This document shows, one piece after another, positions 8,487-18,370 of a stretch of 64,000 nucleotides of DNA (its first letter is position 1; every line of letters starts with the position of its first letter). This stretch comes from Xanthobacteraceae bacterium (lineage in GTDB: Bacteria; Pseudomonadota; Alphaproteobacteria; Rhizobiales; Xanthobacteraceae), in assembly GCA_031291475.1 (NCBI GenBank), contig JARLIY010000103.1:62001-126000 (forward strand), written 5' to 3'. Position numbers and translations under genes: made by a program. The notes beneath the pieces are model-generated. The model searched no databases. It saw nothing but the letters and a program-made list of their open reading frames with translations, and was not told where the DNA came from.

Positions 8487-8505
8487 ATCGCAGAAATTCT
8501 GCGAT
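8487..8505. promoter_or_regulatory. 19-bp perfect palindrome upstream of doxX-like gene
   Basis: ATCGCAGAA and TTCTGCGAT flank a single A (8496). The palindrome lies between the end of the ABC operon and the sigma-70-like promoter at 8531-8558. No T-tract follows, so a terminator is less likely than a binding site for a dimeric regulator, but both are possible. Confidence 0.5.
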
Positions 8506-8530
8506 GCCGCCCCGCTGCCGTCTGTGGAAA

Positions 8531-8558
8531 TTGACTGTGACCGGATTGGCCGTAATAT
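8531..8558 (+). promoter_or_regulatory. Sigma-70-type promoter for doxX-like gene
   Basis: TTGACT (8531-8536) and TAATAT (8553-8558) are separated by 16 bases, a good -35/-10 pair. Transcription would begin near 8565, about 34 bases ahead of the ATG at 8599. Confidence 0.6.
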
Positions 8559-8598
8559 GGGCCAAGCGGGTTTCACTCTGGCTGGATCGGAGATTGCT

Positions 8599-8994
8599 AT
8601 GGCATCACTTTACGCGAACCTCGAAAAGGCCAGTCCCTACATTCTGAGCATTCTGCGCATTGTCGCCGCCCTGTTGTTTCTCCAGCACGGCCTGCAGAAA
8701 TATTTTGGCTTCCCGTCGGCCGGCCCGGCGATGACGCCGCTGCTCTACGTCCAAGGCGCGATCGAGATCGTCGGTGCCATCCTTCTCGTTATCGGCGCCT
8801 ATACGCGCGTAGTGGCTTTTGTACTTGCCGGCGATATGGCCGTGGCCTATTTCATGGCGCACTTCCCGCGCTCCTTCTTCCCTGCCGTGAACGGCGGCGA
8901 CGCGGCGGTGCTCTACTGCTTCGTATTCCTCTACATCCTGTTCGCTGGCGGCGGTCCGTGGAGCGTCGATCGCGCGGTGCTGAAACAGCGCTAG
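8599..8994 (+). CDS. DoxX-family membrane protein
   Basis: 131 residues, four hydrophobic segments, with the family's LRIVAALLFLQHGLQKYFGFP block near 18-38 and GAIEIVGAILLVIGAYTR near 54-71. DoxX proteins are small inner-membrane subunits or redox-linked proteins, and many are uncharacterised. The ATG at 8599 is preferred because the protein then begins just before the first conserved block and GGAG lies about ten bases upstream; an in-frame ATG at 8557 overlaps the predicted -10 box. It has its own promoter and is not part of the preceding operon (149-bp gap). Confidence 0.88.
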   Translation: MASLYANLEKASPYILSILRIVAALLFLQHGLQKYFGFPSAGPAMTPLLYVQGAIEIVGAILLVIGAYTRVVAFVLAGDMAVAYFMAHFPRSFFPAVNGGDAAVLYCFVFLYILFAGGGPWSVDRAVLKQR

Positions 8995-9016
8995 GATCGG
9001 AGCCGCCTCCGACACA

Positions 9017-9046
9017 GGCGCGGCCAAGCAAATTGATGGCCGCGCC
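9017..9046. terminator. Bidirectional terminator-like hairpin between convergent genes
   Basis: GGCGCGGCCA (9017-9026) pairs perfectly with TGGCCGCGCC (9037-9046) around a ten-base loop. It fills the 64-bp gap between the convergent doxX-like and malic enzyme genes. There is no strong T-tract on either side, so termination would rest on the very stable stem. Confidence 0.55.
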
Positions 9047-9058
9047 GCGCAGACCCGT

Positions 9059-10753
9059 TCACGGCGGCAGGCGCCGATACGTCGGGTATTGTGGCTCCCA
9101 CATTGCCGACTTGACTGCGGCGGCCAGGTCTTCGTCTGCGCCGGGACCGGCTAATCCCTCCGCTTGCGCCGTGCGCGCTACCGCAATCGCCACCTCGAGC
9201 GAAATCTTCCGCAATTCGGCCAGCGGCGGCAGCAGATTGGCCCGCGGATCGCGCTTGGCCGGGGACATTTCGGCAATCGTGCGCGCCGCGGCCAGAAACA
9301 TTCCATCCGATATGCGGCGTGCTTCCACCGTGATGGCTCCGAGACCCACGCCGGGATAGACGTAGGCGTTGTTGGTCTGGTCGATGCGGAAGGCTCGACC
9401 GTCGCGCGAAATCGGCGGAAAGGGACTGCCGGTGCCGATGACCGCGCGGCCTTCGGTCCAGTCGAAAAGCTCCTGCGGCGTCGCCTCGCTGCGTTGCGTC
9501 GGATTGGACAGCGGAAAGGTGATCGGCCGCCGCACATGGGCCGCCATGTCCCGCACCACCGCTTCGGAGAATCCGTGCGCCTGTCCGGACGTGCCGATCA
9601 GCACGGTCGGATGCGCGTGAGCGACGACATCGGCGAGCTCGATCCCCTCCGCCGTCGGCACCTTCCAGCCGGCGATGCGATTGCGGCTTTGGGCAAACGG
9701 CGCCTGAAACGGCTGCAGGTCGGTCATGCCCTCGACCAAGAGGCCGTCGCGGTCGACCAGATAGAAACGCTCGCGCGCTTCGCGCTCCGGCAAACCCGCT
9801 TCGATCATGGCGCGAAGCAAAAGCGCGCTGATGCCGGTGCCGGCCGAGCCCGCGCCGAGCACGGCCACACGCTGCTCGCGAAGCGGCACGCCGGTGACGT
9901 TGATGGCGCTGAGAATGGCGCCGACGGCGATGGCGGCGGTGCCCTGGATGTCGTCGTTGAAGCTGCACAATTTGTCCCGATAATGCGCCAGCACCCGGTT
10001 GGCGTTGCCGATAGCAAAATCCTCCCAGTGCAGCAGCACATGCGGCCAGCGCGCGCACGCGGCATCGACGAAGGCGGCGACGAAGTCGTCATAGGCGGCG
10101 CCACGCACGCGTTCGTGGCGCCAGCCGATATAGAGCGGGTCGACCAGCAGCTCCTTGTTGTCGGTGCCGACGTCGAGGAGGACCGGCAGCGTGGTCGAAG
10201 GATGCAGGCCGGCGCAGGCCGTATAGAGCGAAAGCTTGCCGATCGGGATGCCCATGCCGCCGGCGCCCTGGTCGCCCAGACCGAGGATGCGCTCGCCGTC
10301 GCTCACGACGATGACTTCGACGCCGTCAAAGCGCGGATTTTTGAAGACGCTGCCGATGCGATCCTTTAAGGGAAAGCTCAGGAACAGCCCGCGCGGCTTG
10401 CGGAAGATGCGGCTGAACTGCTGACAGCCAAGCCCCACCGTCGGCGTATAGACGATGGGCATCAGCTCTTCGATGTGACGGGTCAGTAGCGCGTAAAACA
10501 AGGTTTCGTTGGTGTCCTGCGAACCGCGGAGGAAAACGTACTTTTGCAGATCGTCGCGCTGCGCGCGAAGGGCGTCGAGCCGCCGCTCAACCTGCAGATC
10601 AAGCGGCGTGACGTAAGGCGGCAACAGCCCATGCAGTTCGAATTCGTCGCGCTCGGCCTCGGTGAAGGCCGTGCCTTTGTTCAGGAGCGGATCGTTCAAA
10701 AGCTCGTAGCCGCTGAGCGCGGTCTCGATGATGCGTTCACTCATTTCCTTCAT
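9059..10753 (-). CDS. maeA: NAD-dependent malic enzyme
   Basis: 564 residues, the length of the SfcA/MaeA class rather than the longer phosphotransacetylase-fused MaeB class. It converts L-malate to pyruvate, CO2 and NADH. Visible marks are YTPTVG near 118, the malic signature DGERILGLGDQGAGGMGIPIGK (residues about 155-177, carrying catalytic Asp/Lys context), WEDFAIGNA and FNDDIQGT for metal and substrate, and the nucleotide-binding GAGSAGTG near 300. Two starts are possible, ATG at 10753 or three codons later at 10744; neither has an ideal ribosome site. The gene lies 70 bases downstream of pyruvate oxidase on the same strand, so malate to pyruvate to acetate enzymes are side by side. Confidence 0.93.
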   Translation of the reverse strand: MKEMSERIIETALSGYELLNDPLLNKGTAFTEAERDEFELHGLLPPYVTPLDLQVERRLDALRAQRDDLQKYVFLRGSQDTNETLFYALLTRHIEELMPIVYTPTVGLGCQQFSRIFRKPRGLFLSFPLKDRIGSVFKNPRFDGVEVIVVSDGERILGLGDQGAGGMGIPIGKLSLYTACAGLHPSTTLPVLLDVGTDNKELLVDPLYIGWRHERVRGAAYDDFVAAFVDAACARWPHVLLHWEDFAIGNANRVLAHYRDKLCSFNDDIQGTAAIAVGAILSAINVTGVPLREQRVAVLGAGSAGTGISALLLRAMIEAGLPEREARERFYLVDRDGLLVEGMTDLQPFQAPFAQSRNRIAGWKVPTAEGIELADVVAHAHPTVLIGTSGQAHGFSEAVVRDMAAHVRRPITFPLSNPTQRSEATPQELFDWTEGRAVIGTGSPFPPISRDGRAFRIDQTNNAYVYPGVGLGAITVEARRISDGMFLAAARTIAEMSPAKRDPRANLLPPLAELRKISLEVAIAVARTAQAEGLAGPGADEDLAAAVKSAMWEPQYPTYRRLPP

Positions 10754-10823
10754 CGCCCCGGCGCCAGGAGAGAAACGATAGGCGCGAACGGTCTAACCCC
10801 ATAACCTCAGCGCGGCAAAGCCG

Positions 10824-12518
10824 TCACGAGCCGGTGACCGCGAGTACCGCTTCCTTGATCTTTGCCATCGCGTAATGGCCGATCTTGTCGAGTTCGAGGT
10901 GCGGGAAATTGGGCATCTCGTCGGCCGCCACCACGCAATCGACAATCGCCGGACCGTCAACGTTGAGCGCCTCGTTGATTTCGGCGTGCAGCTCGCCGGG
11001 CTTCGTCGCTCTAAAGCCACGTCCGCCGCAAGCGCGCGCGAGTTCGCAGAAATCCGGATTGGGGAATTTGATGCCCTTGTTGTACGCCGGCAGACCGATA
11101 CCCTCAGCCTCGAAGGTTATCAGCCCGAACGCCGAATTGTTGTAGACGATGACCTTGACCGGCAGCTTGTGCTGGACGGCGGTCAGGAACTCGCACATGA
11201 GCATGTTGAAGCCGCCGTCGCCGCAAAGCGCGATGACCTGGCGCGAGCGATCGAGTGACTGGATGCCGTTGGCTTGGCCGAGCGCCGTTCCGACGGCGGC
11301 GTTGTTGAACGAGCCGATGATGCGTTGCCCACCGCTCTGGCGTATCCAATTGGCCGACCACAGTGTATTGAGTCCGGTGTCGAGGACAAAGACGGCGTCG
11401 CGCTTGGCGAGATCGCTGACCGCCCGCGCCACCGCCTGCGGGTGAATGCGATCCATGCTGCGCGCCGGATCGGATTGTTTGTCGAGCATTTCATCCCACT
11501 TCTGGCGCTCTTTGACCGTTCGATCCCAGAATTTGCCGTCGGTTTTGGCCGCAACCTTGCTCAGCAGCAACTTCAGCGTCGGCCGCACCGACGCGACAAC
11601 CCCGAGCGCGGTCGGCGCGCGGCGTCCGAGCACGCGCGCCCGATCATCCACCTGGATGACGGAGCCTTTATACGGCAAGAATTCCGAATACGGGTAATCG
11701 GTGCCGAGCATCAACAGCAGGTCGCACTGCATCACCGCGTTGTAGACGGCCTTGGTGCCGATCATGCCGATGCCGCCCATCCAGCGCGGATCGTCGTAAG
11801 GCAGGATGTCCTTGCCTTTGACCGAGTGAACGAGCGGCGCCTTGAGCCTGTCCGAGAGTGTGCGCAACTCGTCCTCCGCACGGTGGCAGCCGTCGCCGCA
11901 CATGATGACGACGCTGCCAGCCGCATCGATGCGGCGGGCGATATCGGCGACGTCCTCGGCGCTGGCGGCAATCTCCGGCCGCGGCTTCAAGGTCGCGACG
12001 CTGGAGACGGCGCCATCGGCCTTTGCTTCGATGACATCCTGCGGCAGCGTCAGATGGGCGACACCGCGTCCCGCATATGCGGCCGAAATCGCCTGATGAA
12101 TGACGGCCGGCGCCTGAGCCGCCGAGGAAACGGTTTCGGTATAGAGCGAGACGTCGCGGAAGAGCAGGTCGGGCTCGGTGGTCTGGATGAAATCGGTACC
12201 GTGCATCTTGCGCGGCATGTCGCCCGAGAGCGCCAGGACCGGCGCGTGATCTCGGCTCGCCTCATAGAGGCCGGCGACGAGATGCGTGCTGCCGGGCCCG
12301 GTAGTGCCGGCGCAGACTGCGAGCCGGCCGGTGAGCTTGGCCTGACCGGAGGCGGCAAGCGCCGCGCCTTCCTCGTGGCGGACGCCGATCCATTCGATAT
12401 TGCTGCGGCGAACCGCGTCGGCGAGCGGATTGAGCGAGTCTCCGATCAGCGCAAAGATGTGTTTGACCCCGATCTGCTCGAGCACCCCGACGAGCACGTC
12501 CGCTACGGTCTGGGACAT
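10824..12518 (-). CDS. poxB: Pyruvate oxidase (quinone-type), ThDP/FAD-dependent
   Basis: 564 residues of the ThDP-dependent acetolactate synthase-like family. The N-terminal domain has the catalytic Glu in RHEEGAALAASGQAKLTG near 48-65, the central domain has the PoxB-like cofactor fold, and the C-terminal domain has the ThDP motif CGDGGFNMLMCEF about residues 427-439, followed by NNSAFG. Overall spacing and sequence follow E. coli PoxB, which oxidises pyruvate to acetate and CO2 and passes electrons to ubiquinone at the membrane. Acetolactate synthase is less likely because no small subunit is present. It is flanked by a lactate/pyruvate-type carrier and malic enzyme on the same strand. Confidence 0.82.
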   Translation of the reverse strand: MSQTVADVLVGVLEQIGVKHIFALIGDSLNPLADAVRRSNIEWIGVRHEEGAALAASGQAKLTGRLAVCAGTTGPGSTHLVAGLYEASRDHAPVLALSGDMPRKMHGTDFIQTTEPDLLFRDVSLYTETVSSAAQAPAVIHQAISAAYAGRGVAHLTLPQDVIEAKADGAVSSVATLKPRPEIAASAEDVADIARRIDAAGSVVIMCGDGCHRAEDELRTLSDRLKAPLVHSVKGKDILPYDDPRWMGGIGMIGTKAVYNAVMQCDLLLMLGTDYPYSEFLPYKGSVIQVDDRARVLGRRAPTALGVVASVRPTLKLLLSKVAAKTDGKFWDRTVKERQKWDEMLDKQSDPARSMDRIHPQAVARAVSDLAKRDAVFVLDTGLNTLWSANWIRQSGGQRIIGSFNNAAVGTALGQANGIQSLDRSRQVIALCGDGGFNMLMCEFLTAVQHKLPVKVIVYNNSAFGLITFEAEGIGLPAYNKGIKFPNPDFCELARACGGRGFRATKPGELHAEINEALNVDGPAIVDCVVAADEMPNFPHLELDKIGHYAMAKIKEAVLAVTGS

Positions 12519-12621
12519 CTGCGACTCCTTTACGTTTCGGGCCTCGTTGGCTTGAGGTGATAGGCCGGAATGGTGACGGCTGAATGCAAACTCAATGCCG
12601 CCGCGCGGCCTCGCATGCGGG

Positions 12622-13878
12622 TCAGGTCAGCCCGCCCTTCGGTATGGGGCTTGTCGCGGTGTCCGGGCTGAGGCCGGTGCCGAACGCCACGCCTCTGGCT
12701 TCGCTGCCAAGCGCCGTCAGCACGATGATCGCCACGGCGACCACGCCGGCCACAATGGCAAGGGCGAAGGCGTAATCGCCGCCATATTGGGCGGCAATCG
12801 CCGCCTGCAGCGTGGCGTTGACTGAGGCGATCAGATTGCCGAGCTGATAGACAAATCCCGGGAACGTGCCGCGCGCCTCGTCGGGCGACAATTCGTTCAG
12901 ATGAACCGGAACTACGCCCCAGGCGCCCTGCACCGTGATTTGCATCAGGAAGGCGCCGACCGCAAGCCAAACCGCGCTGGCGGCAAAGGCCCAAAGCGGC
13001 AGCACGACGAGCGAAAGCACCGCAGCGATAATGATGATGCGCCGCCGGCCGAAGCGTTCGGAGAGCGCGCCGAAAGAGATGCCGCCGACAATGGCGCCGA
13101 TATTATAGATCACCGCAATCAGGCCGACCTGATGCGCGGAGAGCTTGTGCTGCACCTGCAGGAAAGTCGGATAGAGGTCCTGCGTGCCGTGGCTGAAGAA
13201 ATTGAACGCGGTCATGAGGAGAACCGCGTAGATGCCGAGCCGCCAGTGCGATTTAAACACGGCGAGCGTGTTGCTGCGCGCGGTCGTGGGCTTCCAGCTG
13301 GGCGATTCGGGAACATGACGGCGGATGTAGAAGACCAGCAACGCCGGAACGACCCCGACCATGAACATGCCGCGCCAGCCGATATACTGAAAGAGCAGGC
13401 CGTACACGATCGAGGCGAGAAAATATCCTGCCGGATAGCCGGACTGCAGCAAGCCGGAAACGAAACCTCGGGCCTGCGGTGGTATGGATTCCATGGTCAG
13501 CGACGCGCCGACGCCCCATTCTCCGCCCATCGCGATGCCGTAAATCGCGCGCAGCACCAACAAAGCCGTAAGGCTTGGCGCAAAGCCCGAGGCAAATTCA
13601 ATGGCCGAATAGAAAAGCACGTCGACCATCAAGGTCGGACGCCGGCCCCAGCGGTCCGCCGCGCGCCCGAACAGAAAGGCGCCGAGCGGCCGCATCGCCA
13701 AGGTGAGCAAGATGGCGATGGTGACCCTGGTGACGTCGGTGTGAAATTCCTGGGCGATGTCCTTGAGCACGAACACCATGAGGAAGAAATCGAAAGCGTC
13801 GAGCGTCCAGCCGAGGAAGCTCGCGGCGACGACGTGCTTTTGTTCGCTGGTCCACCCGGACAGCGCGGCAATACGCAT
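12622..13878 (-). CDS. MFS carrier, SHS (lactate/pyruvate) type
   Basis: 418 residues, twelve predicted membrane segments. The start at 13878 is set by AGGAGG seven bases upstream; in-frame upstream ATGs lack this. The N-terminus TLDAFDFFLMVFVLKDIA and the MFS motif FGRAADRWGRRPTLM near 78-92 fit the sialate/lactate-type family; the second-half motif GALSERFGRRR near 290 is also clear. Family members import monocarboxylates such as lactate or pyruvate with protons. Its position directly upstream of pyruvate oxidase on the same strand (103-bp gap) supports a monocarboxylate role, but an aromatic acid or other organic acid is possible. Confidence 0.8.
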   Translation of the reverse strand: MRIAALSGWTSEQKHVVAASFLGWTLDAFDFFLMVFVLKDIAQEFHTDVTRVTIAILLTLAMRPLGAFLFGRAADRWGRRPTLMVDVLFYSAIEFASGFAPSLTALLVLRAIYGIAMGGEWGVGASLTMESIPPQARGFVSGLLQSGYPAGYFLASIVYGLLFQYIGWRGMFMVGVVPALLVFYIRRHVPESPSWKPTTARSNTLAVFKSHWRLGIYAVLLMTAFNFFSHGTQDLYPTFLQVQHKLSAHQVGLIAVIYNIGAIVGGISFGALSERFGRRRIIIIAAVLSLVVLPLWAFAASAVWLAVGAFLMQITVQGAWGVVPVHLNELSPDEARGTFPGFVYQLGNLIASVNATLQAAIAAQYGGDYAFALAIVAGVVAVAIIVLTALGSEARGVAFGTGLSPDTATSPIPKGGLT

Positions 13879-14011
13879 CGGTAATCCTCCTCTGGGCCGG
13901 CCGGCGCTCCATCCCCAGGAGAGGGCGCCGCCGTCCATAATATTCTCGCGCCTTCCGCGCGCTTGATAAACGTTCAAACGCGCATACACGATCCGCAGGT
14001 GTTTGCCGATC

Positions 14012-14476
14012 CTATTGCACCTGCCCAGCCGGCCGGCGCGGAACCATGGCGTTGGCGATAAGCTCTTGTACCACCTCGCCATTTTGGTTGAACGTTCGCG
14101 TGCGTATCTTCATCAGCCCGCGATCGGGGCGCGATTTGGATGGTCGCATTTCGAGCACGTCACTTTCGATGCGCAGCTCGTCGCCGGGCAGGACGGGAAC
14201 GGGCCAGCGCATGCCGTCGAAACCCAGCCCGATGGTGCCGGTCGCCGCCCGGTACTCGCTGCCGGCGATCAGGCGCATGGTCAGCGCGGCGGTGTGCCAG
14301 CCGCTCGCGACCAGGCGTCCAAATATCGACTTGCGTGCGGCTTCCTCGTCGAGATGAAAGGGTTGCGGATCGAATTGTCTGGCAAAGGCGATGATCTCAT
14401 CTTTCTCCACCCGTACGCGTCCGGCAGGCTTATGAACTTGGCCGATAACGAAATCCTCAAAATACCGCTCGCTCAT
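14012..14476 (-). CDS. MaoC-like hotdog-fold dehydratase
   Basis: 154 residues. MaoC marks are the hydratase motif around DPQPFHLDEEAARKSIFGRLVASGWHTAAL (residues about 36-65), with Asp and His in the expected catalytic places, and the C-terminal hotdog strands. The family hydrates enoyl-CoA thioesters. It is a single-domain (R)-specific hydratase-size protein with no acyl-CoA genes beside it, so substrate is unknown. It lies 133 bases upstream of the MFS gene on the same strand. Confidence 0.85.
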   Translation of the reverse strand: MSERYFEDFVIGQVHKPAGRVRVEKDEIIAFARQFDPQPFHLDEEAARKSIFGRLVASGWHTAALTMRLIAGSEYRAATGTIGLGFDGMRWPVPVLPGDELRIESDVLEMRPSKSRPDRGLMKIRTRTFNQNGEVVQELIANAMVPRRPAGQVQ

Positions 14477-14618
14477 CAGTGGTTCGCTCCAGGCTGAAAG
14501 GACGGGGCTGAATATATGCGTTCAAGCCGACGCAGAGGTGAAGGAATTTTTCGCGCCGCCGTCTTTCCTTTGCGAGGCGGCTTCGCTTATCATCGCGGTC
14601 GCTCAACGGAGCTTCGCC

Positions 14619-14933
14619 ATGACCGGGCGTGCCAAGTTTGCGTGGATTGCGCTTTTCCTCGCCTTCGGCGTTTCGCCAGCGATGGCGGCGGAGCCGTCAT
14701 GGGATGGCGGCGGCTATGGTGAGGAATGGGGCGCGACGCACGCCGCCATTTACGAGCTGGAAAACCGCATCGCCTTCCTGCAAGCCGACCCGGAGATCGA
14801 CGACGGCTACAAAGCGCCGAACGTCACTGCGGCGCGCACCGAGATATTGCGTCTGCGCGCCAGCTTGCCTCCGGCGGATTGGCGCTGGGCCAGTCCCTGC
14901 TGCTACAGCCGCAGCTCAATTCGCATTCGCTGA
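14619..14933 (+). CDS. Small secreted protein, function unknown
   Basis: 104 residues from the ATG at 14619; a longer in-frame form starts at 14538 but then lacks an N-terminal signal. The chosen start gives a clear signal peptide (MTGRAKFAWIALFLAFG, Ala-x-Ala near 24). The mature part has a Gly/Trp-rich opening, a short helical stretch (HAAIYELENRIAFLQADPE) and a C-terminal Cys-Cys pair. Codon usage is like the neighbouring genes. I do not recognise the family. It converges on the RND pump gene with an 8-bp gap. Confidence 0.55.
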   Translation: MTGRAKFAWIALFLAFGVSPAMAAEPSWDGGGYGEEWGATHAAIYELENRIAFLQADPEIDDGYKAPNVTAARTEILRLRASLPPADWRWASPCCYSRSSIRIR

Positions 14934-14941
14934 GCGCCGCC

Positions 14942-17900
14942 TCATTCGGCCGGGGCGCCGAAACCCCCCGGCAGGCGGCCGAGCAGCTGCGATCGGGTGC
15001 GCAGCGACCAGCCGCTGAGGCGGTCCATGTAAAGGTAGAGCACGGGCGTCGTGTAGAGCGTCAGCAATTGGCTGATCAGCAGCCCGCCGACGATGGCGAG
15101 CCCGAGCGGCCGTCTGATTTCGCCGCCGTTGCCGAAGCTCAGCGCCAGCGGGACGGCGCCGAGGATAGCGGCCGACGTGGTCATCAGGATCGGACGAAAG
15201 CGCAGCAGAGAAGCTTCGAAAATCGCGTCGTAAGAGCTCAGATTCCGCGCCCGCTTTGCCTCGATGGCGAAGTCCACCATCATGATTGCGTTCTTCTTCA
15301 CGATGCCGATCAGCAGAATCACGCCGATCAACCCGATAATGTCGAACTCCACCTGAAACAGCATCAGGGCCAGCAATGCGCCGACGCCGGCGGAAGGCAG
15401 TGTCGAAAGAATAGTGATCGGGTGGACGTAGCTCTCGTAGAGCACGCCGAGAAGTATGTAGACCGCGGCAATGGCGGTGAGGATGAGGATCGGCTCCTTG
15501 CCGAGCGATTGCTGAAACAATTGCGCCGTGCCGGCAAGCGTACCGCGGATCGAGGAGGGCATATGGATGCGGGCGATGGCCGCGTTGATCTCGTCGGAGG
15601 CTTCGCCGAGCGACTTGCCCGCATGCAGATTGAACGAGATGGTCGAGGCGACGAACAATCCCTGGTGGTTGACCGACAGCGGCGTATGACCCGGCCGGTA
15701 ATGGCTGACGGCGGCAAGCGGGATCATGGTCTCGAGCGTCGTGCTCACGGCGGCGCCCGCGGACGTGGAACCGTGGCCGGTATTGGCGAGCGCATTGGTG
15801 GAGGCGTTGCGCGCCGAATTGTTGTTGGCATTTGCCGAAGCCGTCGCGCTCGACGTCGACGAACTCGTCGAGCTCGACGTGGAGGACATCGCCAAGACCG
15901 TGTCGGCGCGGGAGGTCGTGGAGGCCGCAGCCGAAGTAGCGGCCGGAGAGGTCATGGCGACCGTCGGCCTGACGACGGTCCCGATCGTGGTCGCCGGCGT
16001 GACCATTCCCGCTTGCGCGTTCGATAACGCGGTTCCCCGCGGTGTCGCTCCGGAGGTGGCGACGTAAACGTCGCGCAGCGAGCCGGGATACTGCGTGTAG
16101 CGCGGGTCGATCTCCATCACGACATGGTATTGATTGATGGCGCTGTAGATGACGGATACCTGACGCTGGCCGAAGGCGTCGTACAGCGTGTTGTCGATCT
16201 GCAGGGGGCTGATGCCGAGGCGCGCCGTGGTATCGCGGTCGATGTCGAGGTACGTCTCAAGCCCCCTCTGCTGCTGGTCGGAGCTCACGTCGGTCACGAT
16301 CGAACTGTGCTCGAGCGCGTCGACGAGTTTTGGCGTCCACTCGTAGAGCTCGTTCACGTCCTCGGATTGCAACGTGTACTGGTATTGCGCGTTGCTCTGC
16401 CGGCCGCCTGCGCGCAGGTCTTGGACGGCCGCCAGATACAGGCGGCCGCCCGGTACCTGGGCAAGTTTCGGGCGCAGCCGTGCGATGACCTGATCGACGC
16501 CGACGCGCTGCGACAGCGGTCTGAGCGAGACGAAGACGTTGCCGGTGTTGATTTGCGCGTAGCCGCCGCCGGAGCCGACGCCGGTATAGCCCACGACGTT
16601 CTCCACCGCGGGATCCTGCTGCACGATATTCATCATCTGCCGCAGTTTGCGGCTCATCAGCTGGAACGAGATGCTTTGGTCGGCTTGCAGCGAGCCGATC
16701 AGCCGGCCGGTATCCTGCTGTGGAAAGAACCCCTTGGGCACGACGATGAACAGGGCCACGTTCAGGCAAATCGTGGCGATGAAAACCGCCAGCACCAGAC
16801 CGCTGTGATGCAGCGCCCAGGTGAGCGTGTGCCGGTAGTGGTTACGAAGTCGCTCGAACAGATTGGGGCCGCGTTCCACCTGGTCGGCCGATCGCGTCCG
16901 CAGTAACAGCGCGCACATCATCGGCGTGGTGGTCAGAGAAATCACCAGCGATACGAGAATGGCTATCGACAGCGTGACGGTGAATTCGCGAAACAGCCGG
17001 CCGAGAATGCCGCCCATCAGTAAAATCGGAATGAAGACCGCGATCAGCGACAGGCTGATCGAAAGCACGGTAAATCCCACCTCCCGCGCACCGCGGAAGG
17101 CGGCCTGCGTGTGCGACATGCCGTCTTCGATATGCCGCGAAATGTTTTCCAGAACGACGATGGCGTCGTCGACGACAAAACCGGTGGCGATGGTGAGCGC
17201 CATCAACGACAGAATGTCGAGGCTGTAGCCAAGAAGGTACATGGCGCCGAACGTGCCGAGGATGGAGATCGGCACCGCCACGCTCGGAATCAGCGTCGCC
17301 CGGAGGTTCCGCAGAAAGAGAAAAACGACGAACGTCACCAGGATGACCGCCATGACCAGCGTGAGCTCGGTATCGTGCAGCGAGGCGCGGATCGTGGTGC
17401 TGCGGTCGATGGCGATGGTGACGTTCATGTCGGCCGGCATGGCCGCTTCCAGATGTGGCAGCTCCTCCTTCACGTTGTCGATGGTCTCGATGATGTTGGC
17501 GTTCGGCTGCCGGAACAGGATGACCAGGACGGAAGGCTGCCCGTTGGACATGCCGAGGTTGCGCACGTCCTGAACGGAGTTTTGCACGTCGGCGACGTCG
17601 GATAACTGCACCGCCGCACCGTTGCGGTAAGCGATGACCAGCGGCGTGTAATCCGCCGCCACTGTCGCCTGGTCGTTAGTGTAGATTTGATAGCGGCGGT
17701 CGCCGTCATCGATGGTGCCCTTCGGACTGTTGGCGTTGGCCGAGGCGAGCGCCGCGCGCACATCCTCCAGGCCGATGCCGTATTTGTAGAGCGCCTGCGG
17801 GTTGAGTTCGACGCGCACCGCGGGAAGCGCCGAGCCGCCGATGATCACGTTACCGATGCCGCTGAGCTGCGACAGCCGCTGCGCCAGAATGTTGCTCGCG

Positions 17901-18370
17901 GCATCGTACATCTGGCCTTGCGTCATGGTCTTGGAGGTCAGCGCCAGAATCAGAATTGGCGCATCGGCCGGGTTGACCTTGCGGTAAGTCGGATTGCTGG
18001 GGAGGTTGGCGGGAAGATCGGCGGCGGCGGCGTTGATCGCGGCCTGGACGTCGCGCGCGGCGCCGTCGATGTCGCGGGTGACGTCGAATTGCAGCGTGAT
18101 GCGCGCCTGCCCGATCCCGCTTTGCGAGGTCATCTCAGTCACGTCGGCGATCTGGCCGAGGTGGCGTTCGAGCGGCTCGGCGACGCTGGTCGCGACCGTG
18201 TTCGGGCTGGCGCCGGGCAGGATGGCGGTGACCGAGATGGTGGGAAAATCGACCTGCGGCAGCGGCGATACCGGCAACTTCAAAAAACCGAGGATGCCCG
18301 CGAGCGCGATTGCCAGCGTCAGCAACGTCGTCGCCACCGGCCGCGAAATGAAAGGCGCGGAAATGTTCAT
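14942..18370 (-). CDS. mdtC: RND efflux pump inner-membrane subunit (MdtC-like) with Ser-rich insertion
   Basis: 1142 residues. The start at 18370 overlaps the stop of the preceding pump gene (ATGA). It has the RND layout: N-terminal membrane helix, first porter domain, the [20 protein letters not shown] block of helix 4 containing the proton-relay Asp pair, second porter domain, and a C-terminal membrane half with [15 protein letters not shown]. Typical length is about 1,030, and the excess lies at residues about 770-875: a Ser/Thr/Ala/Asn-rich low-complexity stretch placed where other members have a short docking-domain loop before the PLSAVA-type segment. Two different RND subunits in one operon is the MdtBC/MuxBC arrangement, a heterotrimeric pump for drugs or bile-salt-like compounds. 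Confidence 0.9.
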   Translation of the reverse strand: MNISAPFISRPVATTLLTLAIALAGILGFLKLPVSPLPQVDFPTISVTAILPGASPNTVATSVAEPLERHLGQIADVTEMTSQSGIGQARITLQFDVTRDIDGAARDVQAAINAAAADLPANLPSNPTYRKVNPADAPILILALTSKTMTQGQMYDAASNILAQRLSQLSGIGNVIIGGSALPAVRVELNPQALYKYGIGLEDVRAALASANANSPKGTIDDGDRRYQIYTNDQATVAADYTPLVIAYRNGAAVQLSDVADVQNSVQDVRNLGMSNGQPSVLVILFRQPNANIIETIDNVKEELPHLEAAMPADMNVTIAIDRSTTIRASLHDTELTLVMAVILVTFVVFLFLRNLRATLIPSVAVPISILGTFGAMYLLGYSLDILSLMALTIATGFVVDDAIVVLENISRHIEDGMSHTQAAFRGAREVGFTVLSISLSLIAVFIPILLMGGILGRLFREFTVTLSIAILVSLVISLTTTPMMCALLLRTRSADQVERGPNLFERLRNHYRHTLTWALHHSGLVLAVFIATICLNVALFIVVPKGFFPQQDTGRLIGSLQADQSISFQLMSRKLRQMMNIVQQDPAVENVVGYTGVGSGGGYAQINTGNVFVSLRPLSQRVGVDQVIARLRPKLAQVPGGRLYLAAVQDLRAGGRQSNAQYQYTLQSEDVNELYEWTPKLVDALEHSSIVTDVSSDQQQRGLETYLDIDRDTTARLGISPLQIDNTLYDAFGQRQVSVIYSAINQYHVVMEIDPRYTQYPGSLRDVYVATSGATPRGTALSNAQAGMVTPATTIGTVVRPTVAMTSPAATSAAASTTSRADTVLAMSSTSSSTSSSTSSATASANANNNSARNASTNALANTGHGSTSAGAAVSTTLETMIPLAAVSHYRPGHTPLSVNHQGLFVASTISFNLHAGKSLGEASDEINAAIARIHMPSSIRGTLAGTAQLFQQSLGKEPILILTAIAAVYILLGVLYESYVHPITILSTLPSAGVGALLALMLFQVEFDIIGLIGVILLIGIVKKNAIMMVDFAIEAKRARNLSSYDAIFEASLLRFRPILMTTSAAILGAVPLALSFGNGGEIRRPLGLAIVGGLLISQLLTLYTTPVLYLYMDRLSGWSLRTRSQLLGRLPGGFGAPAE

